DNA of 64,000 nucleotides from JBNLBT01 sp050303435 (lineage in GTDB: Bacteria; Pseudomonadota; Gammaproteobacteria; Xanthomonadales; Marinicellaceae). Position numbers and translations under genes: made by a program. Positions 60,316-64,000 of this stretch are shown one piece after another (position 1 is the stretch's first letter; every line of letters begins with the position of its first letter). The notes below the pieces were generated by a model. It did no database searches. It had not been told where the DNA came from and was given only the letters and a program-made list of their open reading frames with translations. The stretch covers positions 1 through 64,000 of the forward strand of contig JBNLBT010000009.1 in NCBI GenBank assembly GCA_050303435.1, in the 5' to 3' direction.

Positions 60316-60783
60316 TCAGAGCGTGCCTTCCTGCATCTTGATCAAATTGCTTTCCAGATAATTCATGTTGGGAATGTCGGCGGTTTCTTCATTGATCGTC
60401 ACCAGCGAAGAAATGGCGTTGTGGGTCAATTCGGTGTTTTCATGCATTTGCATGTCACCGCGTGACACGTTGTGCAATTTGGGGATGCCGCGTGATATGA
60501 CCGCAAAGAAAGGCAATTTATCGGAGTAATTGATGCTCTTTAAGATCGCGATGTTTTTGAACTCGGATTCATTCACGTCCACGTCGTGATCGGTGAGTGA
60601 AGCAAAATCAATCAACGGCACCGACCAGCCGCGCCATTCAATCTCTCCCCGATGCCAGGCGTATTTTGATTCCGGATTGTCCGGCTTTCTGTAATTCATC
60701 ACTTCGGCCACCATCGCATTGGGCAACAGCAAGCGCCGCTCTTCGGTGATCGGAATGATGATCGCGCGTATTTGGTCAGTCAT
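60316..60783 (-). CDS. chpC: ChpC-like CheW-domain protein
   Basis: 155 aa, a single CheW-like domain. IRAIIIPITEERRLLLPNAM opens the fold; EIEWRGWSVPLIDF is the typical second block. It overlaps chpB by 8 nt. In Pseudomonas ChpC is an accessory coupling protein of the type IV pilus Chp chemosensory system. Its similarity to CheW is low in the C-terminal half, as usual for ChpC. Confidence 0.82.
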   Translation of the reverse strand: MTDQIRAIIIPITEERRLLLPNAMVAEVMNYRKPDNPESKYAWHRGEIEWRGWSVPLIDFASLTDHDVDVNESEFKNIAILKSINYSDKLPFFAVISRGIPKLHNVSRGDMQMHENTELTHNAISSLVTINEETADIPNMNYLESNLIKMQEGTL

Positions 60784-61753
60784 GTTTTTCCCCGTTTTTC
60801 AGGCCTTCCATCACGTATTTTGCCATGTCTTCCGGCGTGCCGTCAAACGCGGATATGCCACTGACGCGCACCGCTTCTGAGATGGAAGAAATCAGGCTGC
60901 TGGCTTCGGTTTGAGTGATCACCTGGCCACCGGCTTTGTGCACCAGTCCGGCGCCCGCCACCCCATCCGTGGCCATGCCGCTGAATATGGCCAGATTGAC
61001 GTTTTGTAAATTGCCCAGCACGTCTTCACACACCTGATCAATGCACGGTGTTGAGACATGGGTCTCTTTAAGTTCCATCAAATTCACATAGCCGCGTGAA
61101 TCAATGTAAATGCCTTCATCCACCGGCATCAGGATTGCCGTGGGCGCTTTGATTTGCAGGCCAAATTTGGGCAGATTCAAGTCAATCTTGCCATTCTTTT
61201 GCAGCTGTTTTTCCATCATCAGCATGAACTCCTTGTCCATGTGCTGTGCGACAATAAACAGCACCGGTTCGTCGCCCTGAAAACTGGAAAGAAATCTCAC
61301 CAATGCATCCGGCCCGCCAATGGAAGCGGCCAGAATCCACACCTGGTGGATGCCCATCGGCTGCAGATCCAATGGGCCTTGATTGGCATCGCTGCGGGTG
61401 TCTTCCGGCAACAATGAGCTGATGCGGTTGATCTTGAACAGGATGTGGCGTATCCAGCGGTTGATCTCCCAGCCTTTGAGTTTATTGGTGAACGCGGCGT
61501 CATTGAAAATCACCTGGATGTCCGGATTGCCCACCAAACCGTCAATGATGGGCTCGATGTTGAATTCCGGGAAATACAGATTCACAATGAATGTGCGAAT
61601 CTGATCGTCGATTTCATCCAGTGTACTGTCTTTGTGCAGATGCCATTGCCGAATGCCGTATCCGGCCTCTTTCAATTTTTCTGCCAGATACAGCGAAGAG
61701 GGCTGTTTCTCACCCAAATGGATGACGCCGATGTCCGCTGTGGCTTGATTCAT
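60776..61753 (-). CDS. chpB: ChpB-like protein-glutamate methylesterase (CheB family)
   Basis: 325 aa. The C-terminal domain (about 135-315) has the CheB methylesterase triad: Ser in AASIGGPDALVRF, His in FIVAQHMDKEF, Asp in FSGMATDGVAGAG. The N-terminal region (about 1-120) is a receiver-like fold without an obvious phospho-Asp, as in ChpB rather than CheB. It demethylates the Chp receptor PilJ (family knowledge). Overlaps chpA by 4 nt. Confidence 0.88.
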   Translation of the reverse strand: MNQATADIGVIHLGEKQPSSLYLAEKLKEAGYGIRQWHLHKDSTLDEIDDQIRTFIVNLYFPEFNIEPIIDGLVGNPDIQVIFNDAAFTNKLKGWEINRWIRHILFKINRISSLLPEDTRSDANQGPLDLQPMGIHQVWILAASIGGPDALVRFLSSFQGDEPVLFIVAQHMDKEFMLMMEKQLQKNGKIDLNLPKFGLQIKAPTAILMPVDEGIYIDSRGYVNLMELKETHVSTPCIDQVCEDVLGNLQNVNLAIFSGMATDGVAGAGLVHKAGGQVITQTEASSLISSISEAVRVSGISAFDGTPEDMAKYVMEGLKNGEKHD

Positions 61754-64000
61754 TCTTTTTCAGCCAACAATTCGTTGATGTTCTCCAGCAGTTGATTTTC
61801 CTGATACGGCTTGCCCAGATAGCGGTTGACACCGATGGCCATGGCTTTCTCTTTGTGCTTGGCGCCAGTCCGGGAAGTGATCATGATGATCGGGATGTCG
61901 CGCAATCGCTCAGACTCTTTCATCTTGGTGGCCAACTCGTAGCCATCCATGCGCGGCATTTCAATGTCAAGCAACATTAAATCAGGCACCACTTCTTGCA
62001 GTTTGGTCAACGCATCCAGACCGTCTTTAGCAGTCAACACCTCAAAGTCGTTGCGTTTGAGCATGCGTTCACCCGCCTTACGCATGGTGATCGAATCGTC
62101 GACAATCATGATGGTTGTTTCGCTGACTTCAGTGCTCGGTCCAGAGATCTGCAGTTCGCTGTCTGATTCGGCCAGTCTCTGCATGTATGACCGAGTCATC
62201 GGAATGATGTCGAGAATCAAAATCACCGAACCGTCACCCAGTATGGTGGCACCGAAAATGCCCGGCACACTGGCCACCTGAGTGCCCACAGATTTCACAA
62301 CAATCTCGCGACCGCCGAAGATCTGATCCACCCGCAATGCCACCCCTTCGTAACCCGACCGGATCATCACCAGCGGTATCTGGTTGTTTTCAATCAAAGG
62401 TTCGGATTCGATGGTCAGCAGTTTATTCAACTCCTGCAGCTGGTAGTAGTCCCCGGCATAGTTGTAATCAAAATCCTGATTTTCAATTCGATTGAGGTAA
62501 TCCGAATAGTTCATGCGCACAATGCCTTCCACACCGGAAGCCGGTATGGCGTACTTGTGATCGGCCACTTGCACAATGATTGCCTGGGTCAAGGCAAGCG
62601 TGTATGGCAGGCGAATGACAAATTCGGTGCCATCTCCAGGCGCCGTATTAATCTCCAGGCTGCCACCCAGTCGTTTGATTTCAGTGTCAACCACATCCAT
62701 GCCCACACCGCGACCGGCCAGCTTGGATACGCTGTCCGCAGTCGACAGACCCGAATGCAAAATCAGCTGCGCCGCTTCATGATCCGACAGCCGTTGCTCT
62801 TTGGAAATCACGTTGCGTTTGATGGCGGTGGCTCGCACCTTCTCCAGGTTGATGCCTGCGCCGTCGTCTTTGACCTTGATGACCACCTCTGTGGCTTCGC
62901 GTTGCAGATCCACCGTGATGGTGCCCTGATCGGACTTGCCGGCCTGCTTGCGGTTTTTCTCAATGCCGTGGGCCAATGCATTGCGTATCATGTGCTCCAG
63001 GGGCGCCTGAATGCCTTCCAATACGGTTTTATCCATTTCCCCGTCAGCACCATTGACCACCAGTTTGGCTTTCTTGTCGAGTTCTTTGGCCGATGTTCTC
63101 AGCACCCGGCGCAAACGCGGCACCAGTGAATTGAAGGTCACCAGACGGGTTTCCATCAAGCCTTCCTGCAACTCCGTATTCACTCGCGACTGTTGCAACA
63201 GCAAGACTTCTGAATTGCGCGCGGATTCCTGCAGATAGGTTTGAATGTTGGTTAAATCCGACACCGACTCAGACAGCGAACGCGACAATTGCTGCAGTTG
63301 TGAGAACTGATCCAGTTCCAATGGATCAAAATCGTCGTCGAAATCTTCATCCTGCTGATAGTTTGAGATGATCTGCGCCTCGGTTTCCAGCTCAAGATCA
63401 CGAATCTGCCGGCGCACACGATCAACCGTGTTGGCCAGCTCCTCAATATTGGACTTCAGCTCGGCGCTTTGCTGTTCCATGCGTGAACGGTAAATACTCA
63501 CCTCACCGGCAAAGTTCACCAGTCGATCCAGCAACTCGGAATTGACTTTGATCTGACCGCCTGAAAGCACATTGGCCTGGGCCTTGGCGCGCACCTGAGG
63601 CTCGGCCTCATCCAGCGATTCTGTGATCGTTTCTGCGGCCAGCGGTTCAAAGAAGTCTTTGTCAAGCTGTGATTCTTCGGCCACTTCCGTGCCTTGCGAA
63701 CTGATGATCCGGTCAAGCTTGTCTGACACGTTGGAAATGTCGGTCATGTTGCCGAAATCGTCCGACACCGTCATTTGATGAAGTTTATCCATCACTTCAG
63801 AAATGACTTCGTGTTGCGCGCCATCCACACTCAGATCCTGTTCAGCAATGGATTCGAACAGCGACTCCAAGCGGTGTGAGAGATCGCCAATCTGGAACAG
63901 ACCGGCCATTCTGGCACCGCCCTTCAATGTGTGCAGATCGCGCTGCAAGGCCTGAATAATGGACTTGTCATCGGGTTTGTCTTCGAGTTCGGCCAACAGA
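61750..64000 (-). CDS. chpA: ChpA-like hybrid CheA histidine kinase, partial (5' end beyond window)
   Basis: The last 750 residues of a very large kinase; the N-terminus lies beyond the right edge. Visible in order: an HPt domain (RDLHTLKGGARMAGLFQIG, His phosphoacceptor), a linker, the CheA dimerisation/HATPase core (N-box MIRNALAHGIE, G1 KDDGAGINLEK, G2 GRGVGMDVVDTEIKRLG), a CheW-like domain, and a C-terminal receiver with Asp in MLLDIEMPRMDGYE and the Lys loop. Multi-HPt plus terminal REC is the ChpA layout that drives type IV pilus extension and twitching. Confidence 0.93.
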   Translation of the reverse strand, partial: LLAELEDKPDDKSIIQALQRDLHTLKGGARMAGLFQIGDLSHRLESLFESIAEQDLSVDGAQHEVISEVMDKLHQMTVSDDFGNMTDISNVSDKLDRIISSQGTEVAEESQLDKDFFEPLAAETITESLDEAEPQVRAKAQANVLSGGQIKVNSELLDRLVNFAGEVSIYRSRMEQQSAELKSNIEELANTVDRVRRQIRDLELETEAQIISNYQQDEDFDDDFDPLELDQFSQLQQLSRSLSESVSDLTNIQTYLQESARNSEVLLLQQSRVNTELQEGLMETRLVTFNSLVPRLRRVLRTSAKELDKKAKLVVNGADGEMDKTVLEGIQAPLEHMIRNALAHGIEKNRKQAGKSDQGTITVDLQREATEVVIKVKDDGAGINLEKVRATAIKRNVISKEQRLSDHEAAQLILHSGLSTADSVSKLAGRGVGMDVVDTEIKRLGGSLEINTAPGDGTEFVIRLPYTLALTQAIIVQVADHKYAIPASGVEGIVRMNYSDYLNRIENQDFDYNYAGDYYQLQELNKLLTIESEPLIENNQIPLVMIRSGYEGVALRVDQIFGGREIVVKSVGTQVASVPGIFGATILGDGSVILILDIIPMTRSYMQRLAESDSELQISGPSTEVSETTIMIVDDSITMRKAGERMLKRNDFEVLTAKDGLDALTKLQEVVPDLMLLDIEMPRMDGYELATKMKESERLRDIPIIMITSRTGAKHKEKAMAIGVNRYLGKPYQENQLLENINELLAEKE

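Overview
The window reads as ordinary chromosome of a free-living Gram-negative gammaproteobacterium. Evidence for this is the outer-membrane biogenesis and type II secretion genes, a Chp pilus-chemotaxis system, EF-P beta-lysylation genes, RimK, GluQRS and a GacA/UvrY-type regulator. Base composition looks moderately GC-rich. Several secreted proteins carry C-terminal modules (an ENGFESP tail, tandem YY..QR.GEGF repeats) that I associate with the Lysobacterales (Xanthomonadales) / Wenzhouxiangella / Marinicella side of the class; this placement is a tentative inference. No rRNA, tRNA, CRISPR array, phage or insertion sequence was recognised. Many genes overlap by 4 nt, and several use TTG or GTG starts.

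Layout. 1-4.2 kb: secreted subtilase (cut by the window edge) and a VCBS/FG-GAP repeat protein. 4.4-7.7 kb: ovothiol genes ovoA and a probable ovoB, then convergent ahpC. 8.5-15.4 kb: secreted esterase, parC, an unknown secreted helical protein coupled to an M14 carboxypeptidase. 15.5-19.0 kb: a TPR-GGDEF diguanylate cyclase, then the most notable locus of the window, a split borosin pair (alpha-N-methyltransferase plus a 62-aa precursor peptide), then a GNAT acetyltransferase. 19.1-21.5 kb: rpsP-rimM-trmD-rplS-rpmB-rpmG. 21.5-26.1 kb: M1 aminopeptidase lipoprotein, UvrY-like regulator, patatin, phasin. 26.3-29.9 kb: tkt, ppk2, glycine-zipper protein. 30.0-30.2 kb: a probable novel small RNA with its own promoter, a CRP-like palindrome and a terminator. 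30.3-34.7 kb: cNMP-EAL protein, hppA, lgt.

34.7-45.9 kb is one long minus-strand array: VolA-like surface lipase lipoprotein, DUF1302, DUF1329, YCF48-like protein, RND (MMPL) transporter, then gspL-gspM-gspN, with the gsp genes translationally coupled to the transporter. 46.0-51.4 kb: a DASS transporter and the complete EF-P modification set (epmA, efp, epmB) with a DUF11 surface protein inserted. 51.5-55.9 kb: FimX-like effector, gluQRS, a RimK-associated protease and rimK. 55.9-59.5 kb: gspG-H-I-J-K followed by nadK. 59.5-64 kb: rsmE, and chpC-chpB-chpA (cut by the right edge).

Common threads are protein secretion and surface lipid handling (T2SS, lipase, RND, lgt), pilus/c-di-GMP signalling (DGC, cNMP-EAL, FimX-like, Chp), and small-molecule or peptide chemistry (ovothiol, borosin). 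The borosin pair is the best candidate for an undescribed system: the enzyme carries the borosin signature residues and the adjacent small gene has the expected helical-domain plus short C-terminal core layout. The peptide product and its role are unknown.
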